This document shows, piece after piece, positions 17,633-26,199 of a stretch of DNA of 64,000 bases. The notes under the pieces are model-generated. The model saw only the letters and a list, made by a program, of their open reading frames with translations. It searched no databases and was not told the DNA's origin. Location: contig PTJZ01000005.1 of NCBI GenBank assembly GCA_002937455.1, positions 124,001 through 188,000 on the forward strand. The letters are read 5' to 3'. How positions within the stretch are numbered: the stretch's first letter is position 1; the number at the start of each line of letters is the position of its first letter. A program made the translations under genes and the position numbers. Source of the stretch: Alphaproteobacteria bacterium MarineAlpha11_Bin1 (GTDB lineage: Bacteria; Pseudomonadota; Alphaproteobacteria; MPNO01; UBA830).

Positions 17633-18589
17633 TTAATAGATAGAAGCTGGCCGTTGCTTACGTTTTTTGATAGTGCGCGTGAGCGCTCCATATCTCGGCC
17701 CGGCTACCATTGCCATGACCTGGAGGAGCCCGGCGACAACGGCAATCGCCCCTGCCGCGTTTAGCGAATTACTGCTACCCCATAATTGTGGTCCAAAAGC
17801 CGCAAATAGATATCCACCTACTCCTGCTAGAGTTGCAACGCCGGCACTGATCCAGAGTTGCCGGCTGAGTTTATCGGTGAGCATGCGAGCCGTTGCTGCG
17901 GGACATATAAACATGGCGATCACAAGAATGGAGCCGACGGCTTCGAACGAAGCTACGGCGGCAACCGCAACTAAAACAATAAAACCGGTAGAAATTTTTT
18001 GCATTGGTAGACCAATACTGACCGCTAAATCGGGATCGAATGTCGCAACCTTCAACTCCTTGAAAAAAAGAAAAACCAAAGCCACGATACTGAAAGTCAC
18101 GCCGATAAGAGTAACTAGGTGTCGCGGCATTCCAGCGTAGGCATCCAGTGTAAATAGGTCCATCCATACAGTCAGATCCATCCATATGATGGATTCGAGG
18201 CTTCCGTATAGCGCGTGTTCAGCGTCTATATGGACATTAGAGGCACCCGCTTGTTCCAGCAGGACTATTCCAGCGGCGAACATTGTGGTGAAGACAACCC
18301 CCATAGCGGCTCCGGCCTCTATCCTCCCAATTTGGCGGAGAGCCTCTATCAGTCCAGCAGCTAATATAGCGGCGCCGATGGCGCCAAGCATAAGAGGTAA
18401 AGTGGATAAGGTACCGGCGAGTAGAAAACCGATTACGATACCGGGCAAGACAGCATGAGAAATAGCGTCGCCGATCAGAGCCTGTCGCCTTAGAACTAGA
18501 AAATTACCCAGTAGGCTGCAACTGGTTGCCGCAAGTACGGCGACAAAGATCGCGGGCAGATCGATTGATAAGAAATCAATTGCGGTCAT
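17633..18589 (-). CDS. Metal ABC transporter permease, ABC-3 family (second permease)
   Basis: Inner-membrane subunit of 318 residues with eight or nine predicted membrane segments, from a Mn/Zn/Fe-type importer. The motif RRQALIGDAISHAVLPGI near 34-51 is the signature of ZnuB/MntB/TroD permeases. The start overlaps the upstream permease by four bases (ATGA). Two permeases per operon is the TroCD/SitCD/MntCD layout rather than the single-permease ZnuABC layout, which argues for manganese or iron in addition to zinc. Confidence 0.9.
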   Translation of the reverse strand: MTAIDFLSIDLPAIFVAVLAATSCSLLGNFLVLRRQALIGDAISHAVLPGIVIGFLLAGTLSTLPLMLGAIGAAILAAGLIEALRQIGRIEAGAAMGVVFTTMFAAGIVLLEQAGASNVHIDAEHALYGSLESIIWMDLTVWMDLFTLDAYAGMPRHLVTLIGVTFSIVALVFLFFKELKVATFDPDLAVSIGLPMQKISTGFIVLVAVAAVASFEAVGSILVIAMFICPAATARMLTDKLSRQLWISAGVATLAGVGGYLFAAFGPQLWGSSNSLNAAGAIAVVAGLLQVMAMVAGPRYGALTRTIKKRKQRPASIY

Positions 18590-19782
18590 TCTCTTTCCCT
18601 TTCGAGCCTTGCCAAGATTTCGGGCGACAGCATCTCTTCAATCGGACGTCCATTATGCAGACCGAGAGAAATATCTGCGTCTGGATGATGCCTGCGGTAA
18701 ACAAACCACAAGCGTCGTTGCCGGTTTGCCTCAGCGGCTGCCTCAACACCCGAAGCCGTCAGTTTACCATTTGGATCCATGTACCCGCGCCAGCGAAATA
18801 AGTACCGAGTAATTGGATCTAGGGGTGTGTATCCCCCTGCAATCGAGATAAGACCGCGATTTTCTAACGCGAAAAACCTTAGGCGAAGTCGGCAGATACT
18901 CCGCGTGATGACACCTCTTTTGGGTGCGCACAAAAGACTAAAAGTAAATATGGACGCGGCAGTTAGTACGATGACGGCGCCGGCTGGCATATTTGGATAT
19001 AGTGCTGAGAATGCACCACCAATCCAGCCAGATAGGCCGCCGAATAAACCCGAAAGGGCGATCATACAACCCAGTCGATTCGTCCAGAATCGGGCCGTTG
19101 CCGGTGGGACTATCACGAGTGCAATGATTAAGACCAATCCAACGGTTTTTAACCCGATCGCCATGATCGCCAATAATAGCGCTAGCATTATCAAGTCGAA
19201 ATGAGACGTTTGCCACCCCTGAGCTTTGGCAAAGTCTTTGTCAAAAGCTACCGTCCTGAATTCCTTAATAAAAGCCAATGAGCACCCGATAGCAACGGCT
19301 GAGGAGATTGAAATAAGCAAAGCCTCGCCCGAAGTCAGCATAGCGGTGGATCCGAGTAAGAAACTGTTTAGGCCCGCCTGTGCACCGGTTTTCATAGTTT
19401 GAATATGGCTAAGGAGTACAACACCGATACCGAAGAAGACACTTAGCACCGTACCTATCGCGGTATCTTCGGCGAGCCGCGTCTGATCACGTATCCATTG
19501 GATTGCAAAGATGCCGATGGCTCCGCTCAGGGTGGCACCAGCGGTTAGAAGTGCTAGGTTACGGCCCGATCCACCCAGCGTGACGCTCAGGAGAAACGCC
19601 ATCGCGATTCCAGGAAGAGTGGCATGGCTTATGGCATTTGATACTAGGGATCGTTTACGTAGGTAAGGAAACACCCCTATTACCCCACCACCGAATCCGA
19701 GTGCGATCACACCTGTCAGTACGACCGAAGTATTATACCCGGCTTGGAATGTTAGGACTGTATAAGCTTCGACTATGGTCAT
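18586..19782 (-). CDS. Metal ABC transporter permease with DtxR-like C-terminal region
   Basis: A 398-residue permease. Residues 1-290 carry the ABC-3 membrane domain with RKRSLVSNAISHATLPGIA at 42-60 and about nine hydrophobic spans. Residues 310-398 are soluble and include LTASGVEAAAEANRQRRLW (341-359) and EEMLSPEILARLE (382-394), which resemble the helix after the winged helix and the dimer segment of DtxR/MntR regulators. Such tails are known on TroC/MntC-type permeases, and in Chlamydia YtgC the tail is a real repressor (YtgR). Here the part aligning to the DNA-binding helices looks short, so direct DNA binding is doubtful. Confidence 0.88.
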   Translation of the reverse strand: MTIVEAYTVLTFQAGYNTSVVLTGVIALGFGGGVIGVFPYLRKRSLVSNAISHATLPGIAMAFLLSVTLGGSGRNLALLTAGATLSGAIGIFAIQWIRDQTRLAEDTAIGTVLSVFFGIGVVLLSHIQTMKTGAQAGLNSFLLGSTAMLTSGEALLISISSAVAIGCSLAFIKEFRTVAFDKDFAKAQGWQTSHFDLIMLALLLAIMAIGLKTVGLVLIIALVIVPPATARFWTNRLGCMIALSGLFGGLSGWIGGAFSALYPNMPAGAVIVLTAASIFTFSLLCAPKRGVITRSICRLRLRFFALENRGLISIAGGYTPLDPITRYLFRWRGYMDPNGKLTASGVEAAAEANRQRRLWFVYRRHHPDADISLGLHNGRPIEEMLSPEILARLERERE

Positions 19783-19824
19783 GTTAGATTGTGCACGTTA
19801 ATGCAGATCTATTTGAATGGAATA

Positions 19825-20622
19825 TTATGCGTTACTGTCTATCGCTCGGATCGCCGTGGCCGCTAATCGCCCGCCATATGCCATTTGTAGATTTTCCTCC
19901 GTAAGGACATCTGAGATGGGTCCTGCTGCGATGGCACGGACATTGAGAATTAGTACGCGATCAAAGTATTCGCCGACGGTCTGAAGGTCGTGGTGGACGC
20001 AGACTACCGTGGCCCCGTCCGAGCGTATATCGCGGATTATATTGACGACGGTTCTCTCGGTGGCGGAGTCAACACCTGAAAAAGGCTCATCCATGAGGTA
20101 TAAATCTGCTTCTTGGGCTAGAGCACGGGCAAGAAATACTCGCTGCTGCTGGCCGCCCGACAGTTGGCCTATCTGTCGATAGGCGAGATCAGCCATATCA
20201 ACTTGGTCCAAGTAGCCGCGTGCGGTATCGAGGTGACGACGCTTTACAGGACGGCACCAGCCGATCCGGCGGTAAAGACCCATCGCCACGACGTCCTCAG
20301 CAGAGGCGGGGAAGTCCCAGTCAACACTCGTCCGCTGCGGCACGTAAGCGACACGATTGCGGGCGTTTTTCAGTCGTTCTCCGAATAGCTGGATTTTCCC
20401 CGAAACTGTTGGTGTAAGGCCTAATATAGCTTTGATCATAGTCGACTTCCCAGCGCCGTTTGGACCGATTACGGCCATGAGGCTCTTATCTGGTACAGAG
20501 ATATCTACGTCCCAGAGCGCGGGTTTGTTGTTGTACGCGACAGTGAGACCGTGCACGGACAATGGGTTCCGTTGACCCTTGATACTGGCAGAGTTTTTTA
20601 GAATTGGGCCCGCCGATTTCAT
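19825..20622 (-). CDS. Metal ABC transporter ATP-binding protein
   Basis: A 265-residue ATPase that powers the metal importer. Walker A GPNGAGKS is at 53-60, the Q-loop [12 protein letters not shown] at 94-105 (typical of Mn/Zn ABC ATPases), the signature LSGGQQQR at 154-161, and Walker [10 protein letters not shown] at 175-183. It overlaps the binding-protein gene upstream by four bases and is separated from the first permease by 42 bases. Confidence 0.93.
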   Translation of the reverse strand: MKSAGPILKNSASIKGQRNPLSVHGLTVAYNNKPALWDVDISVPDKSLMAVIGPNGAGKSTMIKAILGLTPTVSGKIQLFGERLKNARNRVAYVPQRTSVDWDFPASAEDVVAMGLYRRIGWCRPVKRRHLDTARGYLDQVDMADLAYRQIGQLSGGQQQRVFLARALAQEADLYLMDEPFSGVDSATERTVVNIIRDIRSDGATVVCVHHDLQTVGEYFDRVLILNVRAIAAGPISDVLTEENLQMAYGGRLAATAIRAIDSNA

Positions 20623-21596
20623 TTTGAAAACTTTGTTTCAGCAAGCTGATCGCGAGGTTGGGGCTTGGGGCTTACGCCGCTTAGGGATCGGACGATGGTA
20701 GTCACGTTATGGTTAAACATGCCGATATAGGTCCCGACATAGGTCCCAGTAGGCCCCATAGCGTCGGAGAAGAGCTTTCCTCCGATACGGACCCGGTGAC
20801 CACGTGCAGCAGCCCCCTCAATCAGCGCTTGGACGTTCCGCGCTGAGACAGTACTTTCAATGAACACTGCACCAACACGTCGTTTTACTATGGTTTTGAC
20901 CAGATCTTCTATTTTTTTTACGCCTGCTTCGCTTTCTGTGCTGATACCTTGGACGGCTAAGACTTCGAGTCCGTATGCTCGAGCAAAATACCCAAATGCA
21001 TCGTGCGCTGTGACGAGCACACCGGATTCATTGGGGATTGAAGCAATGGATCTCTTTGCGCTGGAATGAAGCTTTCCAAGTTCGATCAGATAGGCAGCAT
21101 TGTTGGTGTGGTAAAATTCAGCGTTTTTTGGATCGATTCTTGCCAATGCATCGACCGCGGTCTGCAGGGCAGTGCCCCAGAGTACCGGATCCATCCAAAC
21201 ATGTGGATCGTAAGCCCTGCCATCCTTGGTCAGGAAGCCCCGTTCCCTCAATACTTCTGCTAGGCCGATTACAGGCTTATGAGCCGCGAACTTCGTTAGC
21301 AATTTCACAATCTGGGCTTCAAGATCAAGGCCGTTATAGACAATCAGATCTGCACGGTTCAGTTTTAAGACGTCCGACCGGGTCAGTCGATAAAGGTGTG
21401 GGTCTACCCCTTCTCCCATCAAGGTAACGATTTTTGCGCGGCCTCCTGCAATGACCGACAGTGGTTCGCCAATTTGCGTGATGGTAGCGACGATATTTTT
21501 CTGAGCTTCAGCCTGCGCATTGTTCACGGTAAGTAGTGTTGCGAATGTTGCAAGGGTTGCAGCAAAAATATTGGCGAATTTGGTCAACGTGCTCAT
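20619..21596 (-). CDS. Metal ABC transporter substrate-binding protein, TroA-like
   Basis: Periplasmic cluster A-I binding protein of 325 residues; signal peptide to about residue 29 (AQA). The probable metal ligands are His67 (EGVDPHLY), His132 (DPHVWMDP), His198 ([10 protein letters not shown]) and Asp278 (LFSDAMG). This three-His-one-Asp set and spacing match TroA (His68, His133, His199, Asp279), whereas Mn-specific PsaA uses Glu at the third site. Residues ESTVS (247-251) are also family-typical. There is no His-rich loop of the ZnuA type. ATG 21596 follows GAGGA; ATG 21614 would add six residues. First gene of the four-gene operon. Confidence 0.92.
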   Translation of the reverse strand: MSTLTKFANIFAATLATFATLLTVNNAQAEAQKNIVATITQIGEPLSVIAGGRAKIVTLMGEGVDPHLYRLTRSDVLKLNRADLIVYNGLDLEAQIVKLLTKFAAHKPVIGLAEVLRERGFLTKDGRAYDPHVWMDPVLWGTALQTAVDALARIDPKNAEFYHTNNAAYLIELGKLHSSAKRSIASIPNESGVLVTAHDAFGYFARAYGLEVLAVQGISTESEAGVKKIEDLVKTIVKRRVGAVFIESTVSARNVQALIEGAAARGHRVRIGGKLFSDAMGPTGTYVGTYIGMFNHNVTTIVRSLSGVSPKPQPRDQLAETKFSK

Positions 21597-21698
21597 AAGT
21601 CCTCGTCTCCGCATGCGAATACTTTTTTAGTTTCTGATGCGGAGGTCCGAAGTTTAGCCTCTATCCATAATTTCGCAAGGACTAATCAAATAAAGCAC

Positions 21699-21733
21699 AA
21701 CTATAAATATTAGAACACACTAACTTTATAGTT
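21699..21733. promoter_or_regulatory. Inverted repeat upstream of the metal ABC operon, possible operator
   Basis: AACTATAAA at 21699-21707 and TTTATAGTT at 21725-21733 form a perfect nine-base inverted repeat with a 17-base spacer, in AT-rich DNA about 100-140 bases before the binding-protein gene. The half-sites are about two and a half helical turns apart. It could be a binding site for a metal-responsive regulator (Mur, Zur or MntR type), but it does not match a consensus I can name with confidence. Confidence 0.4.
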
Positions 21734-21876
21734 AAAATTCACGAGCGATTCGTATCGGTGACAGAACGGCGGACCGGTTAGATGTAAACGTGGGCAAAAA
21801 TAAATGTGGGTAAATAGAGGCTCTCGGCGGGATACATCGATCGGTCGAGTCGACTTAGGCTACCCGTATCCTCCGG

Positions 21877-22272
21877 CTAATTACTTAACGTTTTTACTCT
21901 TTCGTACGTAGGGTTGTCCTCGTTAAGGCGTGCAACGACGTCTTGGAATAAAAGATTCAGAACTGTCTCTTGTTCCGTATTCTTTTCGTCGTAGACCCCG
22001 GCTCTTAGTTCGTCAGCCAGCTGTCGGTTTAGTCGTACAAGCATGGTTTCCGGTTGTTCCATAACATCGTCGCCATAAAGAGCGCGTAAGATATCTAACT
22101 CATGCTCCCAAGCAAAAACACCACCTGCCAACTCGCGTTTCGCAATCCCTATCGCGGATGCAACCAAGGCCAAGTTGTATCGTTGGCGTTCCGAAATATC
22201 CGGCATGACCTCTGCGGACAGGGTCTTCTCGGCAATATCCAATAGCTCACGAGCGTTCGGACGGCTTCTCAT
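21877..22272 (-). CDS. DUF6285-family small protein, partner of the APH-type kinase
   Basis: A 131-residue, mainly helical protein. The pattern RPNARELLDIAEKTL near the N-terminus and VASAIGIAKREL in the middle match DUF6285. Such proteins almost always sit beside an APH-type phosphotransferase and an acyl-CoA dehydrogenase. In the Pseudomonas putida levulinate operon the small protein LvaB is needed with kinase LvaA; by position and size this is a candidate counterpart (inference). Last gene of the minus-strand catabolic operon, overlapping the kinase gene by four bases. Confidence 0.75.
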   Translation of the reverse strand: MRSRPNARELLDIAEKTLSAEVMPDISERQRYNLALVASAIGIAKRELAGGVFAWEHELDILRALYGDDVMEQPETMLVRLNRQLADELRAGVYDEKNTEQETVLNLLFQDVVARLNEDNPTYERVKTLSN

Positions 22273-23255
22273 TTAGTTACTCCTGTAAGGCGAAGGCACT
22301 CAAATTCCAATTCGGCTAGCCGCCGGCCGATTAGGGCAAGCTCAAGGCCCGGCTCTTCATTGGACCGATGGCGCATAGATTGTTGTAGTGCAATTACGGC
22401 CCAACGCGCATGAGCCATAGTCTCCCAATATGTAATTTGTTCTTTTTCAAGCTTGCGCCCTGAGGCAAGTTCATATGCGTTATAGAACACCTCGCGCGCA
22501 GCGATGCCGCCAGCCTCTAACTTTGGGGCAGAAAATCGCCAGCAACGGGCACAGAACCAAGCAACATCCTCGTGCGGATCGCCCCAACCAGCAAATTCCC
22601 AATCCAACACGCCAGTGAGCGCTCCCTCATGGACCATGTAGTTTCCCGTCCGAAAATCGCGGTGACACAGCACTATGTCTCGCGCATCTGACGATTGATT
22701 TTCAAGCCAGCGAAGCGTCCATTCCAGAACCGGGTGCGGTTCCGGTAACTCGTCTAGATAGCTTCGATATTTTTCTATCGCGTCGATTGCCGGCGATGAA
22801 GAAATTGTTTCAAGAAATTCTAAATCTTTTTGTGGTGGTTTGATGCTGTGGATACGGGCTAATTCTTGCCCGAGTGTAGCTGCCAGATGGGGCTGTTCGC
22901 CCACTCGGGTAATCCGATTACCTAGCGCGTCCCCCTCTAGATGCTTCATTAGATAAAATGGTTTACCGATGATCGCGGAATCACCGCAATACCAGAGAGG
23001 TTTGGGGACCGTCACTCCTGCCGCCTCGGCTACTTTTAGAATCGCAAATTGCTGGTCCAGCGGCCTACTTTCCGGAATTCGGGCTGTCGCTTCGGAGCGC
23101 AGAACGATCTCCTGTGTACCAAAAAGCTCGCCTCCAGAGATAGTCACTGTAAGCAAACGATTTTCTTGAATGGCTCCGCCATGCAATAGATTGCCATCCT
23201 CTATGGTGACCTTGTCTGCCCCGGCGGCATCGCGGATAAATGAGGCCAGTGCCAT
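22269..23255 (-). CDS. Aminoglycoside-phosphotransferase-fold kinase (LvaA/ACAD10-11 type)
   Basis: A 328-residue protein-kinase-like phosphotransferase. The catalytic loop HRDFRTGN is at 198-205 and the metal-binding DWE at 218-220, with the GDPHEDVAW extension typical of the ACAD10/ACAD11 N-terminal domain and of bacterial LvaA. Members phosphorylate the hydroxyl of 4-hydroxyacyl-CoA so that a partner dehydrogenase can rearrange it. It has nothing to do with antibiotic resistance here: neighbours are CoA enzymes. The specific substrate is inferred. Confidence 0.85.
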   Translation of the reverse strand: MALASFIRDAAGADKVTIEDGNLLHGGAIQENRLLTVTISGGELFGTQEIVLRSEATARIPESRPLDQQFAILKVAEAAGVTVPKPLWYCGDSAIIGKPFYLMKHLEGDALGNRITRVGEQPHLAATLGQELARIHSIKPPQKDLEFLETISSSPAIDAIEKYRSYLDELPEPHPVLEWTLRWLENQSSDARDIVLCHRDFRTGNYMVHEGALTGVLDWEFAGWGDPHEDVAWFCARCWRFSAPKLEAGGIAAREVFYNAYELASGRKLEKEQITYWETMAHARWAVIALQQSMRHRSNEEPGLELALIGRRLAELEFECLRLTGVTK

Positions 23256-23368
23256 ATCACGATATCCTTACTATCAGCGCCAGCAACCTAACCTAAGTCT
23301 AGATGCGTGGTCATTTAAGTACCCCGGTTTGGCTGAGATAGCGCACAATACCGAAACTAAATGATTAA

Positions 23369-24565
23369 CTAGTCCCATCTCCAGAAATCGATACCCTCCG
23401 ATAAGAGGTGCCGCGAAAGCACCATTTTATGGGTTTCGGAAGATCCATCCACCAGTCGTGCTTGGCGGGCGTAGCGGTACATCCACTCGAGCGGTGTATC
23501 CTTAGAATAACCACGCGCTCCGCGAAGCTGGATTGCCGTATCAATCGCTTTATGAAGGGTTTCGGATACCACCACTTTTGCCATAGACACCTCTTTACGT
23601 GCGAACTCCCCAGCATCCAACTTAATTGCCGCACGCATGGTCAAAAGGCGACAGATCTCTATTTGCATGGCCGCCTCACCGAGTAGCCATTGAACGCCTT
23701 CGTGGTTTGCTAAAGTTTCGCCAAATGCCTTTCGGTCGCGGACATATTCGAAAGTTTCCTCTAGTGCGCGTTTGGCCATACCAGTCCACCGCATACAGTG
23801 GGTTAGTCGCGCGGTTCCGAGGCGGATTTGCGCGACTTTTAGACCATCTCCGACGCCCATAAGACGATTCTCATCGGGAATCTTTAGCCCGCTAAAAGAA
23901 ATTTCACAGTGTCCGCCGTGTTCTTCAGGCCCCATGATCGGAATACGCCGGAGAATTTTCCAACCTGTCTGGTTTGCGTCGAACAGGAAAGCGCTTAATC
24001 CTTTTCGATTATCGTCGGACGTACGCGCAATCAAAATAAAGTGTTTTGCTTCGCCGGCGCCCGTAATGAACCACTTCCGACCGTTAATAACCCAAGTGTC
24101 ACCCTTTCTTTCTGCCGTTGTCAGCATAGTTGATGGGTCGGAGCCCGATCCTGGTGCCGGTTCGGTCATCGCGAAGGATGAACGTACTTTGCCTTCTGCG
24201 ATAGGCCGCAACCACCGATCTTTCTGGGCCTCTGTCGCGATTTTATTTAGAACTATCATGTTACCGTCGTCCGGTGCGGCGGAGTTAAAGCAGACCGGTC
24301 CAAAGATCGACCGATTCATCTCCTCGTAGCACGGCGTAATACCAGCGACGCTAAGACCTTGACCACCGAGTTCCTCAGGCATCTGCAGCGCCCAAAGGCC
24401 TTCCGCTTTTACTTTGGCTCGGACGTCATCCAGCACTTCGGGTCGGATGTTCTCATGTTCATCGTAATTATCTCGGTCTGCTTCTAAAGGAATGATATTG
24501 GTATCGACAAATACGCGGATGCGGTTGCGATAGTCTTCTATTTTCGGGTGCAGGGAAAAGTCCAT
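23369..24565 (-). CDS. Acyl-CoA dehydrogenase, ACAD10/11-like
   Basis: A 398-residue FAD flavoenzyme with the helical N-terminal domain (VDTNIIPLEADRDNY region), the beta domain with SFAMTEPAPGSGSDPSTM near 133-150, and the C-terminal helical domain ending QLRGARGYSKDTPLEWMYRY-type sequence and DGSSETHK. The pattern fits the ACAD10/11 subgroup, in eukaryotes fused to an APH kinase; here the two are separate neighbouring genes. It starts nine bases after the SDR stop. The predicted role is the dehydrogenation/rearrangement step on 4-phosphooxyacyl-CoA or a normal alpha-beta oxidation. Confidence 0.9.
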   Translation of the reverse strand: MDFSLHPKIEDYRNRIRVFVDTNIIPLEADRDNYDEHENIRPEVLDDVRAKVKAEGLWALQMPEELGGQGLSVAGITPCYEEMNRSIFGPVCFNSAAPDDGNMIVLNKIATEAQKDRWLRPIAEGKVRSSFAMTEPAPGSGSDPSTMLTTAERKGDTWVINGRKWFITGAGEAKHFILIARTSDDNRKGLSAFLFDANQTGWKILRRIPIMGPEEHGGHCEISFSGLKIPDENRLMGVGDGLKVAQIRLGTARLTHCMRWTGMAKRALEETFEYVRDRKAFGETLANHEGVQWLLGEAAMQIEICRLLTMRAAIKLDAGEFARKEVSMAKVVVSETLHKAIDTAIQLRGARGYSKDTPLEWMYRYARQARLVDGSSETHKMVLSRHLLSEGIDFWRWD

Positions 24566-24573
24566 ATTTCTGT

Positions 24574-25332
24574 TTACATTCCGCTGAGACTGAGACCGCC
24601 GTCTATAGTGACGACTTCTCCGGTCATATAACCCCCCGCGGGCGCAGTGAGCAACAATAGAACCCCCTCGAGGTCTTCGAGCTGTCCAAACCGGCGCTGG
24701 GCTATACGCTCAAGGATACGTCCGCCAGCCGATCCCGTGAGAAAATCACGGTTAAGATTGGTTTCAATATACCCCGGCGCGATAGCATTAACCGAGATAT
24801 TGTATCGAGCGAGTTCCCGAGCTGAAGTGCGGGTCAGCTGATTGATACCGGCCTTCGATGCAGCATAAGCATGTACTTGGCCGCTTGGTATTACCCCCAA
24901 AATCGACGAGACGTTGACGATCCGGCCGCTTTTCTTTGCCGCAATCAAACGTCTGCTGACCGCCTGCGTCATAAGGAAGTAGCCAGTGAGGTTGGTATCG
25001 ATTACTTGGCGCCAATCTTCTGGGGAAGTGTCTATCACGGGATTATTGTTCACGATGCCGGCGTTGTTAACCAGCAAAGTAACTAGCCCTAATTCCGTTT
25101 CGATCTTTGATATCGCACTTTCAATACTTTCTTGGTTTGTGACGTCCATACTTACCGCTAAAGTATTACTACCGATTTCTTCCGCCACTTTCATACACTT
25201 ATCGGCCCGTCGAGCGGCGATAGCGACAGATGCGCCCGCGTTATTTAAAAAACCGGCAAATGCGCGGCCTAATCCCGATGACGCACCGGTAACAAGAGCC
25301 ACTTGGCCGTCCAAAGAAAAATCAGCTCTCAT
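24574..25332 (-). CDS. Short-chain dehydrogenase/reductase
   Basis: A classical SDR of 252 residues. The nucleotide-binding TGASSGLG is at 15-22, NNAG at 89-92, the catalytic Ser at 142-143 and YxxxK at Tyr156-Lys160. Arg residues RRADK after beta-2 suggest NADP(H) preference, as in 3-oxoacyl reductases; this is tentative. Position between the dehydrogenase and the dehalogenase suggests oxidation or reduction of a hydroxyl/keto-acyl intermediate. It overlaps the dehalogenase stop by four bases. Confidence 0.88.
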   Translation of the reverse strand: MRADFSLDGQVALVTGASSGLGRAFAGFLNNAGASVAIAARRADKCMKVAEEIGSNTLAVSMDVTNQESIESAISKIETELGLVTLLVNNAGIVNNNPVIDTSPEDWRQVIDTNLTGYFLMTQAVSRRLIAAKKSGRIVNVSSILGVIPSGQVHAYAASKAGINQLTRTSARELARYNISVNAIAPGYIETNLNRDFLTGSAGGRILERIAQRRFGQLEDLEGVLLLLTAPAGGYMTGEVVTIDGGLSLSGM

Positions 25333-26198
25333 GAGATATTCTTTATCCAGCCAGAGATTGCCTGGCCAATCTCGTCCGGGGAATCTTCTTGGATGAAATG
25401 GATTCCGGGCACAGTCACTTCAAGCTGGTTAGGCCATTTTCGGCAGAATTCGCGCTGGCGGCCCACCAGAATGGCACCGGGTTCGGCATTGATGAATAGT
25501 TTGGGTACATCAGAATTGCTAAGCCAGTCAGCATAGGACTGTACAATTTCTACTATATCATCCGGGTCTCCTTCTATAGGTATCTCCCGGGGCCAGCTGA
25601 GCATGGGCCTGCGGTCTTCGCCCGCGTCTGCGAATGGCCGTTTGTATTCGTTCATTTCCTCCTCCGTAAGATGCCGCAGGATAGATTGCGGCAGGATCAG
25701 TTCGATGAACATGTTGCGTTCAAGAATTAGTTCCTCCCCGGCGTCGGATCTCATTCCCTTAAAAATAGGACGGGATGATAGCGGCCAATCATCCCATCCT
25801 AACGGACAAACAATACTTTCCATATAAGCAATGCCAAATATCGACTCACGGTGCCTACTGGCCCAGTCGAATCCGAGTGCTGATCCCCAGTCGTGGGTAA
25901 CCAGAGTGACGCGCTCGTTAACACCGACATGATCGAGAAATGAATCGAGATACTCGCGATGTTCGGTAAACCGATAACGGCCGGACCGAGAGTTGGAAAG
26001 TTTATCGGAATCCCCCATACCGATCAGATCGGGCACGATGCATCGACCTAATCTTTCTAGGTATGGAATTACATTTCGCCAGAGATATGAAGATGTGGGG
26101 TTACCGTGCAGGAACACTATCGGATCGCCCGCGCCGCGTTCAACCCAAGCCATGTTCAGGCCTTTGATATTGGTGGTTAACTTGTCTGTCCAGATCAC
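25329..26198 (-). CDS. Haloalkane dehalogenase, HLD-II type
   Basis: An alpha/beta-hydrolase of about 289 residues that replaces a carbon-bound halogen by hydroxyl. Predicted nucleophile Asp103 (THDWGSALG), acid Glu127 (YMESI), base His267 (GIHFIQED), halide-stabilising Asn33 (HGNPTSS) and Trp104. The spacings 70, 24 and 164 equal those of LinB (Asn38, Asp108, Glu132, His272), so this is the HLD-II pentad. GTG 26198 is chosen: it starts one base after the crotonase stop and has AAGGG upstream; in-frame ATGs at 26243 and 26261 would overlap that gene. Embedded in a CoA-thioester operon, unlike most stand-alone dehalogenases. Confidence 0.9.
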   Translation of the reverse strand: MIWTDKLTTNIKGLNMAWVERGAGDPIVFLHGNPTSSYLWRNVIPYLERLGRCIVPDLIGMGDSDKLSNSRSGRYRFTEHREYLDSFLDHVGVNERVTLVTHDWGSALGFDWASRHRESIFGIAYMESIVCPLGWDDWPLSSRPIFKGMRSDAGEELILERNMFIELILPQSILRHLTEEEMNEYKRPFADAGEDRRPMLSWPREIPIEGDPDDIVEIVQSYADWLSNSDVPKLFINAEPGAILVGRQREFCRKWPNQLEVTVPGIHFIQEDSPDEIGQAISGWIKNIS

Positions 26199-26199
26199 G

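Noticed and set aside
17667..18140. A 157-codon plus-strand frame opposite the ABC permease
   Set aside because: Complementary to conserved membrane-segment codons; no start signal and no recognisable domain.
22269..23255. Reading the APH-fold gene as an aminoglycoside resistance gene
   Set aside because: Neighbours are CoA-metabolism enzymes, and the DWE/GDPHEDVAW pattern fits the ACAD10/11-LvaA subgroup.
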